This document shows, in pieces, positions 46,565 to 59,000 of a stretch of DNA of 64,000 bases. The notes beneath the pieces are model-generated. The model did no database searches, was not told the DNA's origin, and saw only the letters and a program-made list of their open reading frames with translations. The position numbers and the translations under genes were made by a program. Within the stretch, counting starts at the first letter, position 1, and each line of letters starts with the position of its first letter. This DNA comes from Notamacropus eugenii (Eukaryota; Chordata; Mammalia; Diprotodontia; Macropodidae), in assembly GCF_028372415.1 (NCBI RefSeq), contig NC_092875.1, positions 228,445,136 to 228,509,135 on the forward strand, written 5' to 3'.

Positions 46565-47290
46565 TCTCCCCCAATAGAATATAAGCTCCTCAAGGGTAGG
46601 GATTATTTAGTTTTTGTAGTTGTATGTGTTAGAGACACACTTGACACAAATAAGGTATCAAGGAAAATTTATTGCAGCAGAGTTCAGAGTAATTGAACAC
46701 CTTTGGCCAAAAGCAGGCTCAGCTCCCGCTTAGGAAGAAAGAGCACTGGATACAGAAACGAGATGAGCTATGTACCGTTAGTTCAAGACAGATTCCCCAC
46801 CCCACCCCCCCATCAGGAGACAGATTGGTCTGTTCTCCTTTAGGTCACTATCTTCTCTACATGCCCATTATATAAGCACTCTTGGTGTGATTCCCTCCTC
46901 CCAACATGCTTTAACATAGGACCTGTGAACAGAAAATGGAGGGATAATTTTATGCAGAGTGTGTCTCTTTATGTGTATGAAGTTCATTAAGCAAGTGTAG
47001 TGAAGAAAAGCTTTCTCCAGGTTATTCTAGGTCACTTTTCCTGACTGGTTCAGGTCAGTTTCAGACCTGGACCTTCTTATCAAAAATTTTATGACTTTCT
47101 GAAGACCATTGTCTCTCTTCTGATTGGTTGAGTCCATCTTCAGTCTGCTGGCTTTTTTCAGTCTAACTTATTCTCAGTGACTTCATCAACTAATAACTTC
47201 TGTGGAAACTTAGCTTTTTGTTGTTTCTCATGTATATGCGAGGTACCTGGTATGTAGTAGGTCCCCAATAAATATCCACTGATAGATTTT
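46565..47290 (+). repeat. L2 3' end, split by a solo LTR
   Basis: The left part (46565-46626) has CCAATAGAATATAAGCTCCTCAAGGG and the right part (47231-47290) has TGGTATGTAGTAGGTCCCCAATAAATATCC. Together they restore an L2 tail interrupted by the LTR at 46627-47230. Confidence 0.75.
46627..47230 (-). mobile_element. Solo LTR in minus orientation
   Basis: The 604-bp insert begins TG and ends CA, with an imperfect 6-bp duplication TGTATG (46621-46626) / TGTATA (47231-47236). On the minus strand a TATATAA box lies near 46870 and an AATAAA signal near 46668, in the correct order for an LTR. No internal sequence is present, so recombination between two LTRs presumably removed it. The family is unknown. 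The 60-codon open frame at 46693 is not coding. Confidence 0.75.
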
Positions 47291-47990
47291 CTTGCTATCT
47301 CTTGCGGCTTGAATTTGTAGAAGCTTAGTGAACTAGGATTATGCTTAAAGAAATGGCTTTTCTCTTCTTATAAGAACAAGGGAACCCATTCATTATTATA
47401 ATTTGTTATTTCTATTCCTTTGAGCTTTGATTGTGATTCTAAAGCTCTGGAATTTGACAGCGTTAACTGTCTAAGCAAGGCATCCTCACCTCAGACAGAC
47501 TCTTTTCTTCTCATTAATGATTTTCTCCAAATCTTATGTGCAGAAACTTGCAAGGTGAGAAAAATAAGCAACTTGTGTTCAACATTGATCGTTTGTCTAG
47601 TGGACAGGGGTGTTTTATATATGTGCATTTTATAGGTGTATGTATGTGTGTGCGTGTTTGTATCCACATGTAGTAGTATTTTAGATATCTGGAGATGTGT
47701 CTTTTCAGTGGCTTCAGCCCTCTGCCCCTGAATACAACCCAAAATGAAGATAAGGTTTTTTTGTTCTTTTAAAGATTTCTAAACTCCAAAAAGTTTCTTC
47801 ACTTGTGATGCTTTTTATTCATTAGACACTCCACTTTGAACATTGTAATATAAAATTCTTTAGCATGCTCAGTTAGCTACAGCTACAGCATGTTAAAAAT
47901 ATTTAACTACAGAAGTAGAGGGGCCAGATATCAGAAGGATGTACAAGAGCAGCACAAAAGACAGCCTGGTCTTGAGAGAGAAGAGCCTGA
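47291..47990. other. FAM210A intron 1, no gene
   Basis: It includes a (TG)n-like tract near 47636-47660. Nothing else is recognised. Confidence 0.45.
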
Positions 47991-47999
47991 AAATCAGAT

Positions 48000-48150
48000 A
48001 CAACTTAATGGAAAGAGTGATAGATTTGGAATAAGGAATAAACCTGAGTTCAGGTCCCATCACTTAAAGATTTACTAGGTGTGTGACCATGGGGAAGTTA
48101 CTTAATGTCTCTGATCTTTAGTTTCCTCATCAATGAAATAAGGCTAATAG
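48000..48150 (+). repeat. MIR/THER1-type SINE
   Basis: ATGGAAAGAGTGATAGATTTGG, GGTGTGTGACCATGGGGAAG and TTTCCTCATCAATGAAATAAGG are MIR blocks. Confidence 0.75.
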
Positions 48151-48489
48151 CCAAAATTCAAATGAGAGCAGTGTACCAAGATTATAAGCTTCTGTAGAAC
48201 AGTAATCTCTTACAGAAGATAAACTCCTTCAGGTCAGGTATTGTTTTGTTATTGTCTGTATCCCCACCACCTAACTTACTTACTCATAGAAGAATAAGTA
48301 TTTCAATTAGATTGATATATCAGAAGTTCTTTGTAAACCTTAAAAAATACGGCAAATATTTATGGCATAGTATTATGATAAATATTCATAATGTCCTTGA
48401 ATAATTCAGGAAAGGTTAATTATTCAAAAGCCTGTTTTACCAGAAAAGTGAAAAATATGTTTGAAATTCCCACTCAAAAAGTTAAAAGT

Positions 48490-48902
48490 TTTAGATGCTG
48501 AGTGAAGTGAGCAGAAGAACCAGGAGAACATTATGCACAGTAACAGCTACAGTGTGGGAGGACTGATTTTGATAGACTTAGCCCTTCACAGCAATGAAAG
48601 GACCTAAAACATTCCCAAAGCACTCATGATGCAAAATGCCATCCACATCCAGAGAAAGAACTGTGGAGTCAGAACACATAATGAAGCAATTTTCTTTTTT
48701 GTTATGTTTCATTGCGTTTTGTTTTTCTCATGGTTTCTTCCATTTATTTTAATTATTCTATGCAACATGAGTGGTGTGTAAATGTATTTAATAGGAATGT
48801 ATGTGTAGATACCATATAAGATTGCATGCCATCTTGAGGGAGGAGGTGAAAATTTAAAACTTATGGAAGTGATTATCGAAAACTGAAAACAAATTAATAA
48901 AT
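48490..48902 (+). mobile_element. L1 LINE 3' end, 5'-truncated
   Basis: The blocks GAAGTGAGCAGAAGAACCAGGAGAAC, TGATAGACTTAGCCCTTCACAG, CATCCACATCCAGAGAAAGAACTGTGG and the end AACTGAAAACAAATTAATAA match the marsupial L1 3' region. A run of 12 guanines (48903-48914) follows. Confidence 0.8.
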
Positions 48903-49139
48903 GGGGGGGGGGGGTGCAGAGTTAGTTTTAGTATTTAAAGGTGGGGAGGAGAACTTTCTCTTGACCATCCAACATTGTTGATAGCTATGTATTATATTCT
49001 CTCTTCTTTTTTTTGGACCTGTCTTCTAATATACTCTTACAGATATATAAATGCATAAAACCTCAGGGTTCTCCTTTAATATGACCTTTTAAAGATGAAA
49101 GGAGAATGGTAAATATATACTACTGTTAATCTTTAGAAC

Positions 49140-49163
49140 AGTGTGTGTGTGGGGGGGGGGGGG
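49140..49163. repeat. (GT)n followed by a 13-G run
   Basis: GTGTGTGTGT runs directly into 13 guanines at 49151-49163, about 400 nt upstream of the FAM210A start codon exon. Confidence 0.9.
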
Positions 49164-49556
49164 TTCATAGTACCCTAGAAAGAGATGAACATTTTGTTTA
49201 TCAGACATGCAGACATAGATGGAATCATATGAAACATAATCCATTTAATAACTTCAGGGTTTTTTTTTCCCCATGAAGACTTCTGGCATAGTTTATTTTA
49301 TTGTGTTTAGATTATTAAGTAAATAGCTATATAGAATGACGTTTTCCATTCATAGCAGATCTTAGTACTTGAAAACCTTAATGTTAGCTTTAGAAGAATT
49401 GGAAGAAATGTTCTTTTATCTTCTAGTACCTGATTGCTAAATTTACTTTAAAATTATACCATGTAAGGTGTGCAATCCAGCTTTCTTATTTTTGTGTGTC
49501 TCTGTTTTTGGTCTAGTCTCTGTAGGAACTGAAATCAACAACCACCATTCATCAAA

Positions 49557-50002
49557 ATGCAGTGGAATTTAATACGGACTATGTCTCAATTGGCAAATAG
49601 AACATGTTTGGTCTCACATGGGTCTGGTTCCATTGGGCACTCTCAAAGCATAAAAGGCTTACATAAAGTTTGGCCCAAGATTGTTTTTGTGCAAGGTCCT
49701 CAAAACCATTGGCTACATGTATCTTCTGCACAGCATATCTCAAAGGAAAAGAAGCCAGTAGATGTTTCTCAACATAAACAACAAAAAGAAGAAGCTTCAT
49801 CAGAAAGGGTTATATCATCTAGTGGCACAGCCCAAGGAATTCATGCTGAGAAAAAGGAAGATCTGGATCCATTACAAGATAAATCTATTAGTCTGTATCA
49901 GCGATTTAAGAAAACTTTTAGACAGTATGGAAAAGTTATGATTCCAGTACACATAGTGACTTCTGGTCTTTGGTTTGGAACATTTTATTATGCAGCCTTA
50001 AA
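49557..50002 (+). CDS. FAM210A: FAM210A coding exon 1 (exon 2 of the gene): presequence and membrane helix
   Basis: Coding starts at the ATG at 49557 (A at -3), which gives the recognised N-terminus MQWNLIRTMSQ. Two tandem acceptors precede it: AG at 49515-49516 and AG at 49524-49525, both with a pyrimidine-rich tract. The exon encodes 148 residues plus 2 nt and ends before the donor GTAAGTT (GT at 50003-50004). It includes DPLQDKSISLYQRFKKTFRQ and then the membrane segment. An internal basic/hydroxylated region without acidic residues before residue 60 fits mitochondrial import. Confidence 0.94.
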
Positions 50003-53000
50003 GTAAGTTATTCTTTAAGACCTTTATTATATCTGACTGTTGGCCTACCTTTTTCATTATTTGTGATAATCTTAAGTTTTGTTTTTAACATGATCTGTGG
50101 CCTGCTTTAAAATATCTTATTCTCAGTCTGGTAGTATACAGAAACTTTATGCATCTTGTAATAAGCACAGTATTCAGAGTATTGCAGAAATAATTGAAGT
50201 AGCATGGTACATTGGAAAGCCTTCTATTCTTGGAGGCTCTAGTTCAAATCCTTCCTTTGACATTTACAAATTACGTGACTTTTTCTGAGTCTAATCTATA
50301 AAATGGAGATTTCATCCCAAAAGTGAAAACCATCCACCACTTTGGAAGGTAGTGGGTTCCTTCATGTTGTAATTCTTCAGGTGAAGACCAAATAGACACT
50401 CATACAATGTATAATAGTCGAGATTCCTTTTTAGGTATGGATTAGTTTAAATGGATACTAAAGTCCTTTCTATTTCTAAAATTCTTGAATAATGGTCCTT
50501 TTAGCATCTGACTCAGAAGACTCTCCTGAGAATTAAATGAGATGGTTTATGTTAAAGTGATTTGCAACCCTTAAATTGCTAAATAAATGTCAGTAATAGT
50601 AAAAAAAAATAACAATTTTCAGGAATACAAAGACACGTTGCTATAAAAATCAGTTCTTTGTTTCTTAGAATTATAGTATTTTAGAAGTAGATAGGACATT
50701 ACACCTCATTTAATCCAAATCCCTCCTTTTATAAATAAGGAAACTAAGGCCTATAAAATTTCTGAGTTCAGGTTAGTGACAGCAACAGGATTAGAGCCCA
50801 GGTCTACTTATTCCCAACATATTGTTCTTTCCAATAGGCAGTGTGAATACTGCATGAATGTAAAAAACACAAACACGCACACAGCAAAAACATTTCTTGT
50901 TTGAAATACCCAAAATTTTAGCAAGACTTTAATTTTTTACGTATTTGTTAAAGTTTGCCTAATGTCTACAGCAGAACAGCAATAGCAAATTAATGTTTTG
51001 TCCCTTATGTTACACATTTTGTTACACTGGTAATTGCTTAAATAAGCTATTTTGCCTCAATCAAAAATTGAAAGTTTTTAGTGAGCTTTGGCTTCCTGGC
51101 CTTGTGAAAATCAACCATCCTTGTTAAGTACTCTCTAATTCTCATTTACTAATGCTTTTACTTTAACATTGTTATAAATACTATTGTAAAAGAAAACTTA
51201 CAACACGCATATGCCAGTTTCTCATCTTATCCTCAAACATCACCATTCTGCTGCTTTATCTGCTTTGGACATACCTGTTATGTCTTTTTTCTGATATGTA
51301 TGCTTTTTTCTGTGATAGATAAGCTAGACTATTTTTTTAATATATTAATTTTATTTATTTTTAGTGTTCTACAATCACTACCATATAACTTAGATTTTTT
51401 TTCCCCCTGCCTACCTCCCACATCCCCCCTCCCTCCCTGAGATAGCATACAGTTCTATATAGGATCTACACATACATTCCTGTTACATACATTTTCACTA
51501 TAATCATGCTGTGTAGATGAACTAAAATGAATGGAAGAAATCATATAGCAAACCAAAACATAATATACACACAAAAAAAATGATCTGCTACATTCTGTGA
51601 TTGAATTCCATAGTTCAAAAATGTGGAAGATATTTTTGCCTTAGAAAACCATTGGGAATTTTTTTTTAAGTCCTTGCATTGCTGTGAAGTTCCAAGAAGC
51701 TAGATTGTTTATTAAGTGCTTCCTATGTGCTAGGCTCAAGGGTAGGGAACAGGCCACATGTGGTCTTGAGGCTGCAGGTTCCCCCATCCCTGCAAGCTAG
51801 GCACTGTGTCAAGTGTTAGGGATACTAATGCAAGCAAGCAAGGCAGTATCTACTCTTAAGGCATTTATGTTCAAATGGGAGAAGACAGTTCATAGAAGGA
51901 CACAAAGATGGAGTGACCTATGAGGAAAGGCAGGCCCCAGGGTAGAGGTTTCCCAGAGTAGCAGCAGCACCACCATCAAAGGAAGGTAGGAGAAAAGGAG
52001 ATAATCTCTGGAAAGAGTAGAGGCAGGATTATGGTAAAGCATGACTGAGGTCACTTGTAAAATGGTGTTCCCAGGAAAAGACTCACCAATGAAAAAAATG
52101 AGGCCCATGAACAGAGGTCATCATCTAGTCTTTTTCAGTGGACCAACAAAACAGCCAGAACTTTTTAATGAAAGATAGTATGTTTTCAGTGCTGGGTTAC
52201 ATACCCAGCTGTAGTTAACTACATAAAAGATTTAGGTTCTAGGCTAATTCTGCAATATTCAGGTGTTGCTGAGCTGGAGTTTTTACATGTGAATTTGACT
52301 AGTTGGAAAGAAAAATTTCCGTATTATCATAGGACTACTCCTACACAGGAAGATGAATTGGATGTATACATACAGAATAACTAGCATACCAGCCACAGAG
52401 AGTTAGAGGTGTAATTGTTAATGTTGATTTCCTCATCTGCACAATAAGTAGGTTGGATTAGATGACCTCTAAGGCTCCTTCTAGCTCTGCCATCAGTGAT
52501 CCTAAGATCCCTATAGCTATGACCTTTTCATTTTTTTGTTTTCATATCTTTTTATTGTGTATTTTTTCAATTAAATAATTCCTACTATCTTCTAGAGAAT
52601 GCTACCTTTCTTTATATTTTTTGTTCATACTATACTATTTTAGTTTAACCTGAAGAGTATTTCTCCCTACAATTTTGATGTTGCCTGTTTAAATAGTAAA
52701 AGAAAAGAAACAATGGGACTTTGATATCAGACTGCATTATTAAACTTGTTAGATAGCATTATCTTCCCTTTTTGTATGAGCATAGTGTTCTAAATTTAGC
52801 ACAAATCTCCTTGTCATACTTTGTGGATTAACCATATTTTCCAGTATATCTAATAGGAACAGGAAGAGGTTTTTGTCTTCCATAGTCTTTGCTTTTACTG
52901 CATTCCTTTATGGAGCTCCTTACCATGGAGTTAGTCTCCTTAGCGTTAGGAGATGAGTGCATTTTCTAGTAAATAAATGAAACATCCTTATGTAGCCACT

Positions 53001-56000
53001 CCAGGTATTTTGTTTGTATCTCATTTTCTTATAGCTTGCCTTTAGCTTCTTTAGGAACATTTCTCTTGTGACTAAGTACAGATGCCCAAAGGCATATAAT
53101 CTAGTCAACTCAGTGTAATTAAGATAGTTATTGTGATGCTACACAACACCATTATGTATAATGTGTAAATCTCTCCCTTCTTCCTTTTCTGTTAACTGAT
53201 CCTGAAATCTGGCTGTCTCAGGGATGAAAGGTGGCAAAATTTGTCCCCCTTTCTTGCTATCCTGCCTTGTCTCTTTGCTATTCATAAAGATGGGAGCTGG
53301 TTCTGCAATTATGCCAAACTAAAATAGCAATTAAATTCTGCCAGGCCAGTTCTGGTACATTGCCATATCGTTGAACTTTAATAGATTATCTTTATTTCCC
53401 AAGGCAGTCTTTTTTTAAATGATTAAAGTATATAAGCTTTTGCTTAACATTAGTTCTGCAACTCATAATCCTGAAAATTGCTTTGTTCTCAAGCTAACAG
53501 CCAGTATGTAAGAAATTTCAGGAAATGGTGGCATGCATGAATGAAAGAAAAAGCACTTTAAAGAAAAAAGCAATGTATCTTTTCATGTGAAAATAATAAT
53601 TGTAGTAAAATTGCAGTTGATTTGATTAAATCAACTTTAAACTTAAACAAACTTTGAGTCCCATCTAGAGGGAGGCTATCTGTAATTAATTTAGTCCTAT
53701 ACTGTTTTGGTTGAACCTGAAAATATTTCTCCACGGACTTTGTATATTCCATATTTAAATAGGAAATGAAAGGAAGCAATAGGCCCTTGATACCAGACTA
53801 CATTATTGAACTAGTGTTCTAGTTACTCCAACCAATTGACCTTATCCAGGTAATGTCAGCAAAAGGTAAAGTAAAAGTTTGTCAAATTTATGTAGAACCC
53901 ATTTTTAAAAAGCTCAAAATTCATAACATTTTACATGTTCAGGATTTTCTTTTGCTTTTTAAAAAATAAAGTGAGTTTTCATTTCAGTCATTTGTAGAAA
54001 ATGGAGACCAGATATTGGCGTCTCTAGTTTATAGTTGTAGAAGCAGTAATAATGGTTGTATGAATCAGAATGTATCCATTAAGAGTGGCAGATCTTCATG
54101 GAGAAGATGCAGGTTTCTTAGTCTTTGCTATAATTTTACATAGCTCTAGATAATATAAGTGGAAAAAAAAAACTGAATCAATTATGTTAGACAATATGAT
54201 TATCTGACTTTATATAGACAGATTGATCCAAAGTTTTCACTTCTGCCTACATATTTTGGTGTGATGTAGATACAGCCTAAGTACATGACTTTATGTGTTA
54301 CAAAATCATGATGCCTTTCTGGGGAAATAAATGAAACCCTATGTAATTTTATTAGTATTGTTAAATTGAACTAACACTTGTTGTTCGGTCATGTCCAACT
54401 ATGCGTGATGATATGGACTTTTTTTGTCCTTGGGGTTTTCTTGGCAAAAATGCAGAAATGGTTTGCATTTCCCTCTCTGGTATGTCCCCATTTTACAGAT
54501 GAGGAACTGAGACAAATAGGGGTTAAGTGACTTGTCTGGGGTCACACACCAGTAAATGACTGAGACTGAATTGAACTCAGGTCTTCCTGATTCCAGGCCC
54601 ATTGCTCTATTCACTGTACCACCTAACTGCCCCCTTCCTTTCTTAGCCTCTCTTCCTGACTCCAGGCCTAGTGCTCCATCTACTGCTCCACCTAGCTGTT
54701 CTTTAGAATTACTGGGTCTGGCTATTGGTTCTCTAGGAACAGTTGAATCTCATCATGTTAATGCTGGTATTAAAAGATAATGTTACTTTATGGACTCACC
54801 TTGTTATTTCCTCCTTTTGTTGTATGTAATTCAATCAGTCAATAATAATAAATGCATTAAGTGCCTGCTCTGCCAGATACTAGGTAATTATAGAACTATA
54901 CTATATCCAGACCTGTAGTAATAAGTCACAAATTGGACTAGTTAACTTAAGGCTCACTCCAGCTTTAAGATTTTATTATTCCAGGAGAGTTTAATCATAA
55001 TTGGAGGCAGAAAAGAGCATTTGTGAGTGGTTAAGATGATTATTTCAAACAGCCTTTCTAGTAGTATGTTATCATTAATGATTACAGATTTTTGATAAAT
55101 GTTTAGTCATTTACATATGATATTAGGGAGGCATTAAACAGTGATATTATAGAAATTAAAAATTCATGCTGGGAAAAATCACAGAAAAGGACTTAAGTTA
55201 CGAGGCATGCATATATAACCAAATAATTTAGGCCTGAAATTCAGTGTTCTTTTTTTTCTGCTTTGTTAAAATCATGAATATTTGTCTCTAGTTTCCATAT
55301 GTTTTTTGCACCAGTGTTAAACTACCAATACGAAACTAAAACAGAACAGAGTTTAGAGTAAGAGTACCTAGGAATAATATTTTTCTTTTTTAAAAGAGTT
55401 AACTGTATAGATTGTTTGGTTACATGTAGGCTAATTATGTTAGACTGAGGTTCTTACCAAACTGTAGAATGGCAATATATTCTTTGATATTAGGATATAA
55501 AATGGCATTTGCATTTTCAGTGTATCTTTGTTTTAAGAGAGCCAACTTAATGTAGTGAATTCAGGACTAGAAAACCTGACTTTTAGGTCCCACCTCTGTT
55601 ATCTGTCAGATACCAAACTCACAAACCCAGATTAAAGTGTAATTGGGAAATGTTTGACAAAACAAATAAAAATATAATATATCATAGATAATGTTAATTT
55701 GTGGTTTTCTAAGTCAGGTTAGTATACAGTTCAGTGCTATATACTATCTTATATACTGTTTATATCTTAAAGGTAAAAACTAGAAATAATGAATTTTGAA
55801 TTAAAATAATCACTCCCTGCCAGTGAAACCAAAGAGATTGCTGATTTCTTCCCATTTGCTTTCCTCACTTTAGAAAAAAAGAGGATATTTAGTTCCTTAA
55901 TAGTCATTAGAAGACCATGCTGCTAATTTCTCCCCAGTAGACCTGCTTAAGTAATTAGGGAAACATGTAACATGGTGAACATAAAGGTAGCTTAATCAGT

Positions 56001-59000
56001 TTTATTTTTTTACAGCATAAACACATTTATTGGTTTTAAATATTCCTACTTGTGAAATATTTAACAGCATTCTGCCACAGGAACAACTTACTTTTTGTCA
56101 GATGAAAGAACTTTATAAGTTCTGGTCAATTTAAAAAAATAAAACAGAACAGATGAATTATATTATTAGAGTTTTCATAAAACCTTTCAAGAATATTGGA
56201 ATTTGTAAGTGTGTAACTTGCTCTCTTTTTCTTTATTAGAGGAGTGAATGTTATTCCTTTTCTGGAACACATTGGGTTACCAGACAGCATAGTGGACATT
56301 TTGAAAAATTCTCAAAGTGGAAATGCACTAACTGCATATGCCTTGTTTAAGGTGGGTATTTTAACAAGCACATTGAATCCTAGATCTAACTGATAAACAT
56401 AGTTCTATATAAGTTTCTTTGTTGAGCTGAAACAGTGTTATATTTCTAAAATTTAAAGTTCTTTTTTATCTCATTAAATGTTAACATATAGTTTTAAAAT
56501 AAAAGGCTAGGTACCACAAGTAAGATAACCAGATACAACTTGACAAATTTCTGTATGTTCCACCATTTTTGTGGATGTTTCCACAATAGTCTTGGTTTTG
56601 ATACTCATACTAACCTCTAGGCTTTACTAAGAAGTCTACATTATGCTTTGTGTGTGCGTTCATCCTTCGTTGCCAAAGACGACCATGCCATCAGAGAAAT
56701 AGTGACATGACTTGCACTTGATTTTGTTTTGAGTGAGGGAGGGCTGTACAGGTCACCAGCCTCACTTCTCCTCCAGAACCATCTGAATCCAGTGACCAGA
56801 TATTCATCAGGATGACTGGAGATGACCCAGGATGAGGCAGTTAGGGTTAAGTGACTTGCCCAAGGTCACACAGCTAGTGAGTGTCAAGTGTCTGAGGTGA
56901 CATTTGAACTCAGGTCCTCCTGACTCTTGCACTAGTGCTCTATCCACTGCACCACCTAGCTGCCCCTTATGCTTTGTGGATGGATTGCATAGACAGCATC
57001 TTATTTTTATCTTTTAAATATGTTTTTATTGATATATTTTGCTCTTACATCATCTGTATTTCCACAGTAAACCACCTCCCCCAATTAAACTAACTGTAAA
57101 AGAATTACCAAAGTGGGTGGAGGAAAGCCACCTAGTCTGGATGGATTTACTTTAAAAGAACAATTACACTTGACACTCACTAGCTGTGTGACCTTGGGCA
57201 AGTCACTTAACCCCAACTGCCTCATCCTGGGTCATCTCCGGTCATCCTGAGGAATGTCTGGTCACTGGATTCAGATGGCTCTGGAGGAGAAGTGAGACTG
57301 GTGACCTGCACAGCCCTCCCTCACTGAAAACAAAGCCAAGTGCAAGTCATGTCATCATTTCTCTGATGGCGTGGTCTTCTTCGGCAACAAGACGAATACA
57401 CACGTTATGTTTCGTAAATCGAAGAACCGAAGAGAATTTCATATAAAATTATGAATATTACAGTTTTTTTTAATGTACGTATGTTAAGTTTAATGTATAA
57501 GTACAGTACTTGTCTGTCTTCATGTATACTTCCTCTTGTTCTCTTCTATGTTTTTGTAAGGGTTTGGTCTTTTTGTATTTTTTTTTTTATTTTCTTTGCT
57601 TTCCATTTTTGCTATCAGTATCACTAACTACCCACTGAATCCGCCATGACTGTACTCAAAATGAAAGCCCTCCCTCTTGCAAATAAGCATGGTTAACTAA
57701 GATAAATCCATATATTAGCTGTTTTTGAAAATATGTCTTATGCAGCATTTCTGGTTCATCAACTCTCTGCCAAGAGCCAGGAAGCTTGCTTCATGGTTAG
57801 ATTTAAGGGGTACTATAATCATATTTATCATATTTCGTAATTGTTTTCCTTTACATTACTGTAGTCATTGTAAATATAGTTCTCACTCTGCATTAATTCA
57901 TACAAATCTTCCCAGTTGTCTCTGAATCTGTTCCTTTTGTTATTTCTTATGGGACAGTCATAATCCATCATATTCAAATATGTTATTTGCTCAGCTATTC
58001 ACAGTTGATGGGTAACCACTTGTTTCCAGCTTTTGCTATAGTAAATCGTAAGTATATTTGTACATATAGGTCCTTCCTGTATACCTCTCTGAGATAGATG
58101 CTTGGTAGTGGTATTGCTGACATATGTAATTGAGTGACATGGATATAGTTCTAAATTGTTTTCTAGAATTGTTGGATCAATTCATAACTTCACCAGCAAT
58201 GCATTTGTGTTGACTTTCCTACCATAACATCTCCAACAATTGACATGCCCTTTTTCTGCCCTCTGATAACTCATGATTTTTACCAGTTTTTCTCTGTAAC
58301 TCTTACTGTAAAAGACAGGAGCGTAATTAGGATGACAATTTTTATTTTGCTTCTTTCTGAGAAATGATCTAAAGTTACAACTTTTGTACTAAGGGAGAAA
58401 CCTAGTTTTCATTGTCCTGTGACTTGGGAAGATAATAAGAAAAGAAATATGCATGTAGTTCTAGATGTAGATGAAAGGAATGAGCAATACCTTAAAAACA
58501 AATAAAATTCTGTACAAATAAACATTCACCCAATAGTCTGCCTCTAGTTCTTTGGTTCTAGCCCTTGGTATTTGGGTTTGGTTTGATTTTTTTAGGGGGG
58601 CAGAGGTTCCTTGCAGAGTCAAATGTAATTTCATTTGAATTTTTAGTTGTTAGCAGATTTGCATTATTTTAAGGCATCTAAGTTTCTTAGGTGTTTGGGG
58701 CTGGTTAAGAAATACCTACACAGATTTTTATTGCTAATGGAGTTGTATTATTTTCTGCTTTTTTTTATCAGTGGAAGTGAGGCGGGGAGGCTCTTCCAAG
58801 GTTTATGCTGATTTTTAAAGTACTCTATAAAATTTATCCTTTTCATGTGATTTGTTTACCACCACATTCCAAACACCAAAACATTTTAAAGGAGTGCATA
58901 GCGTTTGTTAGAGCTAGAAGAGACATGAAGCCTATGCTTTCATTGTTATATAATTTCCGGTGGTAAAATTCTGTCTGTAGTTTATAATCTTAGGAGACTG

